Shown here piece after piece: positions 10,030 through 21,400 of a stretch of 64,000 nt of DNA. Made by a program: the position numbers and the translations under genes. This DNA is from Phylloscopus collybita (Eukaryota; Chordata; Aves; Passeriformes; Phylloscopidae): assembly GCA_027886175.1 (NCBI GenBank), contig JAJNNQ010000094.1, positions 558,001-622,000 of the forward strand, read 5' to 3'. Under the pieces are notes generated by a model. The model saw only the letters and a program-made list of their open reading frames with translations. It did no database searches and was not told where the DNA came from. Position 1 is the first letter of the stretch. Every line of letters begins with the position of its first letter.

Positions 10030-11500
10030 ACAGCTCCTTTCCTGGTCACTGTTTGCATGGCTCCACCTCTCTCCGGAAATCCTCCCATTGTCATGGACAT
10101 TTCCTGAAAAGGTATCTGGGGGTAATTTCCACTGATTGACCTCACCACAAGCTTTCACTTTGAGCGCATGCAGCTCCTTCTGTGTCACAGAGCTTGTCCA
10201 AAACCACACTGGAGTTCCCTTGAACTCTTTCCCCACTGGTTCCAGACACGTTTATTGTCCCGTGGAAATACTTTTACACCCTTTTATCGTTTTTGCTGCT
10301 CAGCCTTCCAGCCCTACCCAGCACCTCCCGCGGGTTGGGAAAAAACCACGCTATGGAAAGCCAGGAGTCCACAGAGCAGCCTTGAAACTTTATTCCAGTG
10401 CAGGGACAGAGTTTCCACAACAGCCAGACCCCCGTGGGGTTCTGCATTGGTTTGAGGCAAATTTGGGAGGAGAACTCCTTGGGAAAACCTCCCTCCCCTC
10501 CCCCAACCGGTTGGGGAGAAAACTCCTCAGAGAGAAGTGGAAAGAAATCCGTTTATTGAACTGGCAAAGCGCTCCCCAGGAGAATGAATTGAACAATACC
10601 AGATGGCAAGAACCTCGTGGCGCTCTGGGTAGATGACAAATTAGGACAGAAGTCCCTCTGGTAGGTGATTCCTCTGCTCTCAGATCTTTCTGGCGCTGGT
10701 GAAAGTTGCTGCACAGGGTGGATCCCAGTGGGTCCCAGGTGCAAGCTCCCCCCAGAGCCCCCCCCTGGGTCCTCAGTCAGGGGGAGGTTTAAACAGTTTC
10801 AAAAAAGTTAAAAAAGGAAAAAAAAAAAAGAAAAAAAGGAAAAAAAAAAAAAGCAATGCGAAGCTATGCTAAGCTACCCTAGCTAACTACCAAGCAAAAG
10901 CAAAAGTTAGAGAGAAAGCAAAAAAAAAAATAAAAAATCCTCTCTGTCTCATGTCTGTGTGTTATTTTCTGTGACTATTAAAAACCAGCCGGGCAGAGAG
11001 AGGTTTCTGAAAACAAACTGTGCACTTCTCCCCCGGTTTTACTCTCAGAGCCAATATGAAAGGCACAGAGTGTAATACCCAGCGTAAACAGACGATTGGG
11101 GATACAACATCGTGACGTCACCCCAGGACAGGTTCCTCTCTCGAGGTTTGGGGGACGCAGCCTCCTTCCATCCCCAGCTCTCGGCCGCACGCTGCCCTCT
11201 CCCTTTCCTCATCAGCTGAACGGGGCTGCTGGGAAGGTGCAGCCCTCCCAAACCACTTCCCCCACACCCCACCTTGGACCTGTCATTTTCCCCCAAAGTC
11301 CAGAAGTTCAGGCTGTCTGGGATGGACTGTTTGGACTTTGTGGGGAGCCGTTTCACCAATCACCCTCAAGTTCAGGAGTTCAAACTTTCTGCTCAAACCA
11401 CCAGGGTCCTGTGAAAACCTTCACCTCTGTAGAGACATCCAGACCCATTTTGAAGACACTGACACCGTTTCTCCTGAAGACCTCCACACCCACAGAGTTG
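10030..11500 (+). repeat. Segmental duplication, copy 1 (pair with 45400-46850)
   Basis: About 1.4 kb nearly identical, in the same orientation, to 45400-46850. It includes two inverted AATAAA-like sites (CTTTATTCC, GTTTATTG), an A-rich tract (10800-10935), a perfect TGACGTCA at 11113-11120 and block H inverted (11150-11500). No gene recognised. Confidence 0.8.
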
Positions 11501-11529
11501 TTTTCAAAGACATCACCAGCCATCTTTCC

Positions 11530-11875
11530 AATGAAATCCTTCCCTGTGAGGGTGCTGAGACCCCGGTGCAGGTTTCCCAGAGAAGCTGCGTCATCCCCTG
11601 GATTTCTGGCTGTGTCCCAGGCCAGGTTGTGGTGCCTGGAGCAGCCTGGCGCAGGGGAAGCTGACCCTGCCCGGTGCCTGGCCGTGTCCCAGGGCAGGTT
11701 GGGGTGTCTGGAGCAGCCTGGCACAGGGGAAGCTGTCCCTGCCCGGTGCCTGGCCGTGTCCCAGGGCAGGTTGGGGTGCCTGGAGCAGCCTGGCACAGGG
11801 GAAGCTGTCCCTGCCCATGGCAGCGCTGGCACCGCAGGCGCTTTAAGGTCGCTCCATCCCAAACCATTGCAGAGC
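11530..11875 (+). mobile_element. CR1 LINE 3' fragment (sense) with three 72-bp units
   Basis: Starts with the CTTCCCTGTGAGGGTGCTGA segment, runs through about three 72-bp units and ends with the CR1 3' sequence CTTTAAGGTCGCTCC and CCCAAACCATTG. Confidence 0.85.
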
Positions 11876-12015
11876 CCCGGGGCCGGGATGGGCAGCGCCG
11901 CCAGCTCGTGCTGCCGCCTGCTGGGGGCACCCGGAACTGCAGCTGGGGGCAGAGCATGCGCAGTGCCGCTGTTGAACCCCGCTCGCTGCTGCCCTCCGGT
12001 GGGCGATTCCCCAAA
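11876..12015 (-). promoter_or_regulatory. GC-rich CTCF/NRF1-like module
   Basis: Inverted copy. The NRF1 palindrome is altered (AGCATGCGCAG near 11953). CTGCCGCCTGCTGGG (about 11920) and CTGCCCTCCGGTGGG (about 11990) are CTCF-like on the minus strand. Confidence 0.45.
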
Positions 12016-12876
12016 CTGCAACGGCACGGCCAGTGCAGGAGATGTGAGGGCTGAAGAGGGAAAATCCCCTGATGTGAAAGGAAAAAGGAGATCCCTGAGC
12101 AAAACATCAGGCTTTTGCATAAATAAATGGGTGAGGGTGCCTCTGTCCACTTTATTTCATTTCTCATTCTTTTTCTCTCTTGTATTTTTGTATTTTCCGC
12201 TCCCAATGTTTCTTCTGTTGCATTGCCTCAAATCAGGAACTTTGGAACTGGGCCCAAACTGATCATTCCTCCTTTTCCTCCTTTTCCTCTGAGCAGAACC
12301 CTGCAGCTCCCTCAGCCACTCCTGGCGCTCCAGACCCCTTCCCAGCTCTGTCCCTTCCCTGGGCATGCTCCAGCCCCTCCAGGTCCTTGGTTAGTGAAGT
12401 GAAAAGGGAGTGCAGAGGAAAAAGGAAGGAGTTCTTCTCTATTGCCAGTCTGAAGACGGAGGTTTGGAAAATAGAGCTCGAACAAAAACACCAGGAAATG
12501 CTTTATTTTATCAAACGAGGTGCCCTGCAGGAAAGGTGCTAAATGACCTGCAGCAGATACATCAGGTGAGCCAGCAGAAAATTTTGATAAACTTTTGTTA
12601 AGCCAGGCCAGGAAGGATTAAATTTTTGATACATTTTTTATACTCCAGGCAAGCAAGCATCGCTTTTTTTGATCCATCAGGCGAGGCATCCAGGGAGCTT
12701 TAGGAGGTGGCGGTGACATTGCCACTCCCAAACGCCTCTGGCAGTAATTGCCTGACCAGCCCCAGGCGCTGCCCGGCCTCTGCTGTCCTGGGCTGTCCTG
12801 GGCTGTCCTGGCAGCTCCAGCCTGGGCCTCGCTGGTCTATCCTCTAAGATCACAGTGACCCTGGTGTCAGCGTGGC
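12016..12876 (-). other. 3' tail of ART gene 2 (class A type)
   Basis: Minus-strand order matches the tails of genes 3, 4 and 10: a CACCGCCACCTCCTAAAGC segment, TATCAAAA/TTGCTGCTGGC short repeats, then GATAAAATAAAGCATTTCC as the likely polyadenylation signal (near 12500). The ACC tract seen after gene 3 is missing here. Confidence 0.55.
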
Positions 12877-14129
12877 TCAGAGGGTTCTGCTGACTGCTGC
12901 CATGGCCAGGGTGACCAGGAGAAGCCCCCAGAGGTGGGGGGAGGTCCGGCGGAGGCTACCACCTGGGGACACAAAGAGGGGGGTCAGGGAGACCATAAGT
13001 GGTGGGGGTCATGGGGGCACCAGAGGGACCATGGGAGAGGGACAGAGGTGACGGGGGCCCCTGAGGGTGTAGGGGTCAAAAGGGGCCATAACGAGGTCCC
13101 TGTCCCCTGTGCCCAGCCATGGGTGGCCATGTCCTCCCCACCCCAGTGGGTGTCCCCAGCACTGGATGTCCCTGTCCCCCCCAGCTGGCCCTGGCTGTGC
13201 CCATCCCCTGTGCCCAGCAATGGCTGTCCCTGCCCTTGTCCACAGTACTGGGTGTCCTGCCTCCCACCCACAGTGGCTGTCCCTGTCCCTTCTGGGCCAT
13301 GGCTGTCCCCAGCACTGGCTGTCCTTGTCCCCAGCCCTCACTGGGTGTCCCCGATCCCCCCAGGTTTTCCCCACGGTGTCACCTTTCAGCCACTCGCAGT
13401 TGTAGTTGCTGAAGGTCCCAGTGGAGAGAAGCTCAATCTGCGTCGTGTTCCCTTCCTTGCTGACAGCAGTGACCCTGAAGGTCTTGAATGGCGGGATCAG
13501 CACCTCTCTCCCATCTTCATCATAAGAGAATTTCTTGATGTCCACGCCGTGGCATGTGTGCACCTTGAACATCGTGTCCAGCCCCAAATCCTGGGCCACC
13601 CTTTCACTTAGTGATGCCAATGCGAATTGACCAAAGCGGACTTGGTTGCCTTCCTTCACCTCGAACTGGACCCCCTCACTCCCCGGAACACGTCCTGACA
13701 ATCGTTGGGGCGTCTCAGTGTCTGGAGGGCCCGGGTCAGCAGGAAATGCAGCGATTTGAAGTGGAATTCATCCCGGTACTTCAGGCTGGAACTTCCACCG
13801 TCGCGCACGGCCGGGTTGAAGGCTTTGTACAGCTTTGACTCACTCGTGGTGTAGGCCATGAGGGCGATGGCCTGGTCTGGGGTGAGAGGGGCTGACACGG
13901 ACCCCCTCTCCTTCCACGCATCTGTGGCCTTTTTCCAGATATCGGCAAACTGGCTGTTCTCATTGAAGTCTGAGCGCTGGAGTTCTGGGAACTTGTTGGT
14001 CATGTTATCGCCACACTTCAGGTACTGGTCATCGAAGGAGTTCTTGGCCATGTCCAGGGGCACCACCTTGATGGCCACAGTGGCCACAGCCATGGCCAGC
14101 AGTGCCAGGGTCTGAGCCAGGGGGACCAT
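12877..14129 (-). pseudogene. ART gene 2: class A, one-base frameshift
   Basis: Exon 14129-13383 and GPI exon 12962-12877 (86 nt). The large exon is 747 nt where intact class A copies have 745-748 with phase 1. One G is missing from a run at 13671-13675 (five instead of six), just after the active-site Arg segment VFRGVRG, so the frame breaks after about residue 153. The downstream frame continues cleanly to NYNCEWLKG. Even if the frame were whole, Ser-Thr-Ser is Leu-Ala-Ser and Glu-x-Glu is Gly-Arg-Glu. It is either a young pseudogene or an assembly error in a homopolymer. The last exon retains the hydrophobic GPI signal. Confidence 0.85.
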
Positions 14130-14950
14130 GGCGGGGAGAGGACAAGGGGACCAGCGTGGGACACTGGGGGACACAGAGGGGACACGGGGGACACACCATG
14201 TGAAACAGGGAAGATACTGGGGGACACCAGGGGATGCTGAGGGAACACTGAGGGGCCCCAGGGAACACCGATGGGACATAGGGGATGCTGAGGGACCTGA
14301 GGGGACATGGGGAGGCTTCCTTGGTGAGGGGCTGGGCAAGGAGAGTGGTCAGACTGGGGAGAAGAGCTAGCACTGGCCAGGAGAGCCCAGGACATGTCCT
14401 GGGACCTGATCCCAAATCCTGGGGTCACTCCTGAGAGCAGGGGCCCAGAGCATCCCAATCCCACTCCCACAGTTCTGTGTTCCCCCTCCCGGTGTTTCCC
14501 AGTGCCTCTATTACCCCAGTCCATTGTACCCCTCCCAGTCACCCCCTGCCCCCCAGCACCCTGACCCAAGGCCTGGGGTGCCCCAGTGTTCCCCTTGTCC
14601 CCCTCCCATACCCCAATCGCAATCCCAGTCCCATGAAATCCCTGGTAGCCCCTCAGGACGCAGATCCCATCCCATGTGCCCCCCATTGCCCCCAGGTGTC
14701 ATCCAGTGTCCCCCACTGTCCCTCAGTTCCCACCAGTGTCCCTGGTACCCAAATCCCACCCCCACAGCCCTGTGCCCCCATTACTGTTCCTGGACTTGCC
14801 CTCTACCCCAATCTCAGACAAGTGACAACTCCAGTGTCCCCCCAGACCCCAATCCCACAGCCCCCTGTGCCCCCCAAGTGTCCCCGGTGTCCCCCCAAAC
14901 CCCTATACCGAAATCAGCCGCAGTGAACTCCCGGACACAACGGGAGGGAT
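14130..14950 (-). promoter_or_regulatory. ART gene 2 upstream region with G4 block
   Basis: The coding strand is G-rich (GGGACACTGAGGGGACA and GGGATTGGGGT units). The conserved quadruplex block is at 14859-14903. The acceptor-like CCCCCAG before TGTCCCACGCTGG lies about 30-40 bases upstream of the ATG. Confidence 0.5.
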
Positions 14951-15425
14951 CCCAAAGCCGGAATTCTTGATCAGTTCAGGCTCACAGCGGATCTCTCCTC
15001 CTCCTGTGGGTCAGGGGGACTTTGCCATGGGGAAATTATCCACCAGAATTACACATGTTCATCAAAATGGGCTTCTTAGCTAACAGAAAGCCAGCACTTT
15101 TCCCGTAAATTATTTGCATGGCTCCGCCTCTTTCAATAAATAATTTCTGTTGTCCTGGAGAGTCATAAAAATGGGGTCTCTGGGGGTCATTGTATCCCAG
15201 AGGGCCTCACCTCATTTGGGCAGGCGCTGCTCCTTCTGTGTTGCACAACTTGCCAAAAACCGTTACTGGAGCTCCCTTTATCTCTTTCTCCACAGGCTCC
15301 AGCCACCTTTGCCCGGCTCTGCACACACTTTTACATCCTTTGATGTTTTTTCCCAGTCAGTCTTTCAGCCCAACCGAGCTGAAACTTTCTCTTCTCTCTC
15401 TCATTGCTTGGCCCCCAGGACCCCA
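14951..15425 (-). repeat. LTR-like flank unit
   Basis: Same unit as 350-810. It contains TTAGCTAA, TAAATTATTTGCATGGC and the AACTTGCCAAAAACCG segment. Very close to 18910-19380. Confidence 0.55.
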
Positions 15426-15429
15426 ATCC

Positions 15430-15785
15430 CACTGCCCCATGTGCCCCCCGTGCCCCCCAGCCCCACTCCCCACTGCTCCCTGTGCTGCTGTCACACCTCA
15501 GACCCCAGATGGGCTCCCCTATCAGGTGACACCCCTGGGGGCACCCCGAGCCTGGCCAGGATCTCCCTGTGGAGCTCCTGGGTGACTTCCCCGGCCTTGT
15601 TGGGGTGGCATCAGAAGTTCTGCACCCCAAAAAAGGGATCCACCAACCCCAGGAGACACCTGAACCCGTGTTGGTGTGGTGGCTCAGCAAATCCATCTGC
15701 CAGGAACCCCCGGCAGTGCTGCCCCTCTCAGTGATCCCTGGAGGTGATGGGTTGGGATCCAAAGGGTTCTTTTGGAAACACCTCG
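15430..15785 (-). pseudogene. ERV pol integrase-core relic
   Basis: Fuller relic of the integrase fragment, minus strand, with the WQMD and REVTQ-like segments. Broken by frameshifts. Confidence 0.6.
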
Positions 15786-16480
15786 GGCGCTGCTCTGCTC
15801 CAGAGCTGACACTTCTGTCCTGTGCACACCGAGTACCTGAGGCCACAGACCAGGCCCCATCCAAGCGATGCCCCCAGAGCTTCGCTGGGGCTTTTCTCCT
15901 TTACAAATCGCAGCCTCAGCTGGGCTGGGCCTGGCCTGGCCATTGGCAGGTCCCACTCACCCTCCCAGCCACCCTCTTCCTCATGGGCTTTCAGATCAGC
16001 AGATGTTTCCTGTCTGAAGATGGAGGTTTGAAAACAAAAGCTTGAACAAAAACTCCAGGAAATGCTTTATTTTAGGAAATGAGGTGCCCTGCAGGAAAGG
16101 TGTTAAAAGAGCTGCAGTGAATTCATCAGGTGAGCCAGCAGCAAACTGTGATAAATTTTGGATAGGTCAGGCCAGCAAGGATCAAATTTCTCATGAAATT
16201 TTTATCCACCAGGCAAGCAAGCAGCATTTTTATCCCACTCCAGGCGAGCCAGCAGTGATTTTTTGGATCTATCAGGCGAGGCAGCCAAGGAGCTTTAGGA
16301 GGTGGCGGTGACATTGCCACTCCCAAACGCCTCTGGCAGGAAGTGCCCAACCGGCCCCAGGCGCTGCCCGGTCTCTGCTGTCCTGGGCTGTCCTGGGCTC
16401 TCCTGGCAGCTCCAAGCTGGTCCTGGCTGCTCCTGCTGGCCTTGTGCCACTCCCTTCTGGGCAGCTCTCGGAGGGCGTTT
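15786..16480 (-). other. 3' tail of ART gene 3 and repeat
   Basis: 15786-15950 matches 961-1090. From about 16000 it is the class A tail: GCTTTATTTTAGG (reverse of a polyadenylation-like AATAAAGC, near 16063), short TTTTATCC/GCCAGCAG repeats and the GGAGGTGGCGGTGACATTG segment. Confidence 0.55.
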
Positions 16481-16489
16481 CCCAGGATG

Positions 16490-16938
16490 GGCCCCTTGTC
16501 ACTGTGACCATGGAGGCCACAGTGGCGGTGGTGGCCATGGTGACTTTGGTCACCTTGGTAACCACAGCAGCCACGATGGCCTCAGTAGTTAAAGTGACCA
16601 TGGTGACCTTGGTCACCTTGTTAACCACAGTGGCCATGTTGGTCTCAGTAGTTACAGTGACCATGGCAGCCACCGTGGTCACTGTAGCCTCATGGCTCAC
16701 AGTGGCCACACTGGTCATAGTGACCGTGGCAGTTCCAATGTCCAGAGTGGTCAAAGTGGCCAAAGTGGCCAGAGTGGCAACAATTTTCACAGTGGTCACA
16801 GTGGCCAAAGTGACCACAGTGGCCACAATGGCCTTGATAGCCTTGGTGGTGTCATTTTTCTGCGGGTGGCGGTGACCTTCCTGATCGTGGTGGCCACATT
16901 GGCCTCCAAGACCACAGTGACCTTGGTGGCTGCATGGC
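16490..16938 (-). repeat. ACC/GGT-rich 3' tract of ART gene 3
   Basis: About 450 bases of degenerate ACCATGGTCACTGTGG-type units just past the stop codon. Open in more than one frame for Thr/Val/Ala-rich peptides, but this follows from the 3n period. Confidence 0.75.
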
Positions 16939-18158
16939 TCAGAGGGTTCCGCTGACCGCTGCCAGGGCCAGGGTGACCATGAGAAGCCTCCAGAGGTGGG
17001 GCGAGGTCCTGGGGAGGCTCCCACCTGGGGACACAAAGAGGGGGGTCAGGGGGACCATGGTGGTGGGACAGGGGTGAGAGGGGGCACTGAGGATGTGGGG
17101 GTCAGAGGGGGCCATAACGAGGTCCCTGTCCCCTGTTCCCATCCATGCGTGGCCTTGTCCCCCCAACCCCAGTGGGTGTCCCCAGCACTGGATGTCCCTG
17201 TCCCCCCCCAGCTGGCCCTGGCTGTTCCCATCCCCTGTGCCCAGCAATGGCTGTCCGTGCCCTTGTCCCCAGCACTCACTGGGTGTCCTGGCTCCCACCC
17301 ACAGTGGCTGTCCCTGTCCCCTCTGGGCCATGGCTGTCCCCAGCACGGCATGTCCTTGTCCCCAGCCGTCACTGAGTGTCCCCGATCCCCCCAGGTTGTC
17401 CCCACGGTCTCACCTTTCAGCCACTCGCAGTCGTAGTTGCTGAAGGTCCCATTGGAGCGAAGCTCAATGTACGTCGTGTTCCCTTCCTCCCTGACAGCAG
17501 TGACCCTGAAGGTCTCGAAGGGCGGGATCAGCACCTCCTGCTCCTTTGGATGCTTGGAGAATTTCTGGATGTCCACCCCATGGCACGTGTGCACTTTGAA
17601 CATCGTGGTATTCCCAAAACCGCTGGCCACCCCTTTGCTGAGCGACGTTGATGCGAATTGACCGAAGCGCACTTGGTCGCCTTCCTCCACCTTGAACTGG
17701 ATCCCCCTCACTCCCCGGAACACATCCTGACAATCATCGGGGCGTCTCAGCGTCTGGAGGGCCCGGGTCAGCAGGAAATGCAGCGATTTGAAGTGGAATT
17801 CATCCCGGTACTTCTGGCTGGAGCTTCCAGCCACGCGCACGGCCGCGTTGAACACGTAATATAAGGGTGTGGTCATGGTGTAGGCCATGAGGGCGATGGC
17901 CTGCTCTGGGGTGAGAGGGGAGGACACGGACCCCCTCTTCTTCCACTGGACAATGGCCATATTCCAGGTATCGGCAAAGGTGCAACCCTTGCTAAAATCA
18001 GAGGTCTGGAAGTCTTGGAGCACCTCGGTCACGTTAATGCTGCAATTCAGGTACTGGTCATCGAAGGAGTTCTTGGCCATGTCCAGGGGCAACACATCGA
18101 AGGTCCCACTGGCCACGGCCATGGCCAGCAGTGCCAGGGTCTGAGCCAGGGGAGCCAT
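16939..18158 (-). CDS. ART gene 3: class A ecto-ADP-ribosyltransferase, intact
   Basis: Exons 18158-17414 (745 nt, phase 1 donor AAAG|GTGAGA) and 17024-16939 (86 nt), about 276 residues. Signal peptide 1-20; [13 protein letters not shown] motif (about 24-36); Cys 39/143/192/244. All three NAD-site motifs of arginine-specific ARTs are present: Arg148 (VFRG), Ser-Thr-Ser 170-172, and Glu206-Gln-Glu208, the last being the predicted catalytic Glu. Several N-glycosylation sites (for example Asn42). The last exon gives a short polar spacer then a hydrophobic tail, so a GPI-anchored cell-surface enzyme is predicted that modifies arginines of extracellular proteins with NAD. Start chosen at a strong CACCATGG context and because a signal peptide follows. 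One of two class A copies with no defect. Confidence 0.92.
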
Positions 18159-18910
18159 GGTGGGGAGAGGCCACGGGGAGCAGTGTGGGACACTGGGGGA
18201 CACAGAGGGGACACAGGGGACACACCGTGTGACACGGGGAAGACAAAGGAGGACACCAGGGGACACTGAGGGAACATTGAGGGCCCCCAGGGGACACCAA
18301 TGGGACATAGGGGGCGCTGAGGGACATCATGAGGGGACATGGGGAGGCTTCTTTGGTGAGGGGCGGGGGAGGGAGAGTGGCCAGTCGGGGGAGAAGGGCT
18401 AGCATTGGCCAGGAGAGCCCTGGACATGTCCTGGGACCTGATCCCAAATCCTGGGGTCACTCCTGGAGCCCACCAGGGCCCCAGAGCACCCCAATCCCAC
18501 TCCCATAGTTCTGTGTTCCCCCTCCCGGTGTTTCCCAGTGCCTCTATTACCCCAGTCCCTCTCCCAGTCCCTTGTACCCCTCCCAGTCACCCCCTGCCCC
18601 CCAGCACCCTGACCCAAGGCCTGGCGTCCCCCAGTGCCCCCCTTTTTCTCCTTCCATACCCCAATCCCACTCCCAGTCCCATGAAACCCCCAGTGCTTCC
18701 AGTGTCCCCTGTACCCCAATCCCACCCCCACAGCCCTGTGCCCCCCATCGCTACCCCCAGACCAGTCCTCGACCCCAGTCGCAGTCCAGTGAAAACACCA
18801 GTGTCCCCCCAGACCCCAATTCAACAGCCCCCTGTGCCCCCCAGGTGTCCCCGCTACCAAAATCAGCCGCAGTGAACTCCCGGACAGAACGGGACGGATC
18901 CCAAAGCCGG
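18159..18910 (-). promoter_or_regulatory. ART gene 3 upstream region
   Basis: G-rich coding strand with the same acceptor-like site before the ATG. The quadruplex block is degenerate here (18829-18852). Confidence 0.5.
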
Positions 18911-19395
18911 AATTCTTGATCAGCTCGGGCTCCCAGCAGATCTCTCCTGCTCCTGTGGGTCAGGGGGACTTTGCCCCAGGGAAATTATCCACCAGAATTA
19001 TAAACATTCTTTAAAAAGGGCTTTTTAGCTAACAGAAAGCCAGCACTTTTCCCGTAAATTATTTGCATGGCTCCGCCTCTTTCAATAAATAATTTCTGTT
19101 GTCCTGGAGAGTCATAAAAATGGGGTCTCTGGGGGTCATTGTATCCCAGAGGGCCTCACCTCATTTGGGCAGGCGCTGCTCGTTCTGTGTTGCAGAACTT
19201 GCCAAAAACCGTTACTGGAGCTCCCTTTATCTCTTTCTCCACAGGCTCCAGCCACCTTTGCCCGGCTCTGCACACACTTTTACATCCTTTGATGTTTTTT
19301 CCCAGTCAGTCTTGAAGCCCAACCCAGCACCTCCAGGGCAGCTGAAACTTTCTCTTCTCTCTCTCATTGCTCAGCCCCCAGGACCCCAATCCCAC
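18911..19395 (-). repeat. LTR-like flank unit
   Basis: Near-identical to 14951-15425, consistent with duplication of the whole ART cassette. Confidence 0.55.
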
Positions 19396-19399
19396 CGCC

Positions 19400-19745
19400 C
19401 CGTGTGCCCCCTGTGCCCCCCAGCCCCACTCCCCACTGCTCCCTGAGCTGCTGTCACACCTCAGACCCCAAATGGGCTCCCCTCTCAGGTGACACCTCTG
19501 GGGGCACCCTGAGCCTGGCCAGGATATCCTTGGGGAGCTCCTGGGTGACTTCCCTGGCCTTGTTGGGGCAGCAGGAGAAGTTCTGCACCCCAAAAAAGGG
19601 ATCCCCCAACCCCAGGAGACACCTGAACCCGTGTTGGCGTGGTGGCTCAGGAAATCCATCTGCCAGGAACCCCCGGCAGTGCTGCCCCTCTCAGTGATCC
19701 CTGGAGGGGATGGGTTGGGATCCAAAGGGTTCTTTTGGAAACACC
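19400..19745 (-). pseudogene. ERV pol integrase-core relic
   Basis: Minus-strand integrase fragment as at 9185-9500, broken. Confidence 0.6.
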
Positions 19746-19779
19746 TCAGGCGCTGTTTTGCTCCAGAGCTGACACTACT

Positions 19780-19935
19780 GTCCTGGTGCAGTGGAAGCTG
19801 TCCCTGCCCGGTGCCTGGCTGTGTCCCAGGGCAGGTTGGGGTGCCTGGAGCAGCCTGGCGCAGGGGAAGCTGTCCCCGCCCACGGCAGCGCTGGCACCGC
19901 AGGCGCTTTAAGGTCGCTCCATCCCAAACCATTGC
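19780..19935 (+). mobile_element. CR1 LINE 3' fragment (sense)
   Basis: One to two 72-bp units then the CR1 3' end (TTTAAGGTCGCTCC). The front joins directly to the integrase relic, so it is a recombination junction. Confidence 0.8.
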
Positions 19936-20085
19936 AGAGCCCCGGGGCCGGGATGGGCAGCGCCGCCAGCTCGTGCTGCCGCCTGCTGGGGGCACCCGGA
20001 ACTGCAGCTGGGGCCGGCGCATGCGCAGTGCTGCTGTTGAACCCCGCTCACTGCTGCCCTCCGGTGGGCAATTCCTGAACTGCAA
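19936..20085 (-). promoter_or_regulatory. GC-rich CTCF/NRF1-like module
   Basis: Inverted copy with GGCGCATGCGCAG (about 20017-20029), an NRF1-like palindrome, flanked by CTGCCGCCTGCTGGG and CTGCCCTCCGGTGGG, both CTCF-like on the minus strand. Confidence 0.5.
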
Positions 20086-20490
20086 CTCACAGAATCCCCA
20101 AATCCCAGAATCCTCAAATTCCAGAGGGGATGGGGCTGGAAGGAGCCGGAGGGGGCCCCTCGGCCACGCACCCATCTTGGGCAGCGTCATCCCTGAGCAC
20201 AGGGTTGGGTCCGGAGCAGCCCAGAGCTGGACACTGCACTGAGCTGAGCCAGACATGTCATTGGATTGAGGTGGACACAGCAGTAGGCAGAGCAGGACAC
20301 TGCACTGAGCAGAACTGGACATGGCACTGGGCAAAACTGGACTGGGCGCTGGACAGAGCTGGACGCAGCACTTGGCTGAGGTTGACATGGCTCTTGGCAG
20401 CGCTGGACACAGCACAAGACAGAGCTGGACGTGGCACTGGACAGAGCTGGACACAGCACTCCCAATGTGCCTCACTGGGCATGGAATCAC
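20086..20490 (-). mobile_element. CR1 LINE fragment (antisense) with ~20-bp minisatellite
   Basis: Begins with AATCCC-type units (reverse of the CR1 tail) and GGGGCTGGAAGGAGCC. From 20225 to 20465 there are about a dozen degenerate units of AGCTGGACACAGCACTGG type, grown from the CR1 GTGTCCAGTTCTGG segment. Confidence 0.8.
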
Positions 20491-21400
20491 TTCTGAGGAT
20501 TGATCTCTCCCGGGCCTTGTCTCAACCCTTGAACCCTTTGTTCTCCTTTCTCTCCTCTCTCCAGCTGTGGAGAGGAGTGGCCAAGGGCCTTTGGTGGGTG
20601 CCAGCCCAGGGAAAACCAATCCACTGCCTAGAAAAGGAATTTCCCCGGCAGAGGTGAGGCCTGTATGGAGCTGGGCAGGTTGGAAATTGGCTGCTCATCT
20701 CTCAGACTCATTGGCCAGGCTTGGGGTGCCCCCAGGGGTGTCACCTGAGAGGGGAGCCCATTTGGGGTCTGAGGGGTGACAGCAGCTCAGGGAGCAGTGG
20801 GGAGTGGGTCTGGGGGGCACTGGGGGCACACAGGGCAGTGGGATTGGGGTCCTGGGGGCTGAGCAATGAAAGAGAGAAGAGAAAGTTTCAGCTCCCCTGG
20901 AGGTGCTGGGTTGAGCTTCAAGACTGACTGGGAGGAAAAACCATCAGAGGATGTGAAAGTCTGGGCACAGGGGAGCAAAGCTGGATGAGAGCAATGCTGA
21001 GAGAGAGACAAAGGGAACTGCAGGGAGGGTTTTTGCAAGTTCTGTCTCACAGAAGGAGCAGTGCCTGACCACTGCGAAAGTTCAAGGTGAGGTCATCTGA
21101 GATGTTGGGGCGCGCGGTGAAAACCAAACCGAGAAACCCAATTTTTCAGACTGCAGATGAACAAAAACTATTTCCGGAAAGAGGCAGAGCAATAAAAATT
21201 GTTTAAGGGAAACGAGCCGGTTTTGTGTCGGCTAAGACGACCATCTTAATGAATGTTTATAATTAGGCTGGATAAATTCCCCGTGGCAAAGCCCCCCTGA
21301 GCCACAGGAGCAGGAGAGGTCCACTGTGACCACGAGCTGATCAAGAATTCCGGCTTTGGGATCCCTCCTGTTCTGTCCGGGAGTTCACTGAGGCTGATTT
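20491..21400 (+). repeat. Integrase-relic end and LTR-like flank unit (inverted half)
   Basis: At about 20700-20790 the plus strand carries only the last part of the integrase relic (LARLGVPPG-like). 20860-21390 is the LTR-like flank unit in the same order as before genes 5, 7 and 8. This region is the approximate centre of the inverted arrangement between genes 1-3 and genes 4-5. Confidence 0.5.

Noticed and set aside
11096..12262. 388-codon plus-strand open frame
   Set aside because: Crosses block H, CR1, the 72-bp array, the GC-rich module and the class A tail, which are unrelated repeats. No gene is likely to span them.
19306..20619. 437-codon minus-strand open frame
   Set aside because: Runs through the integrase relic, CR1 and the 20-bp minisatellite. 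The integrase part is not even in one consistent frame.
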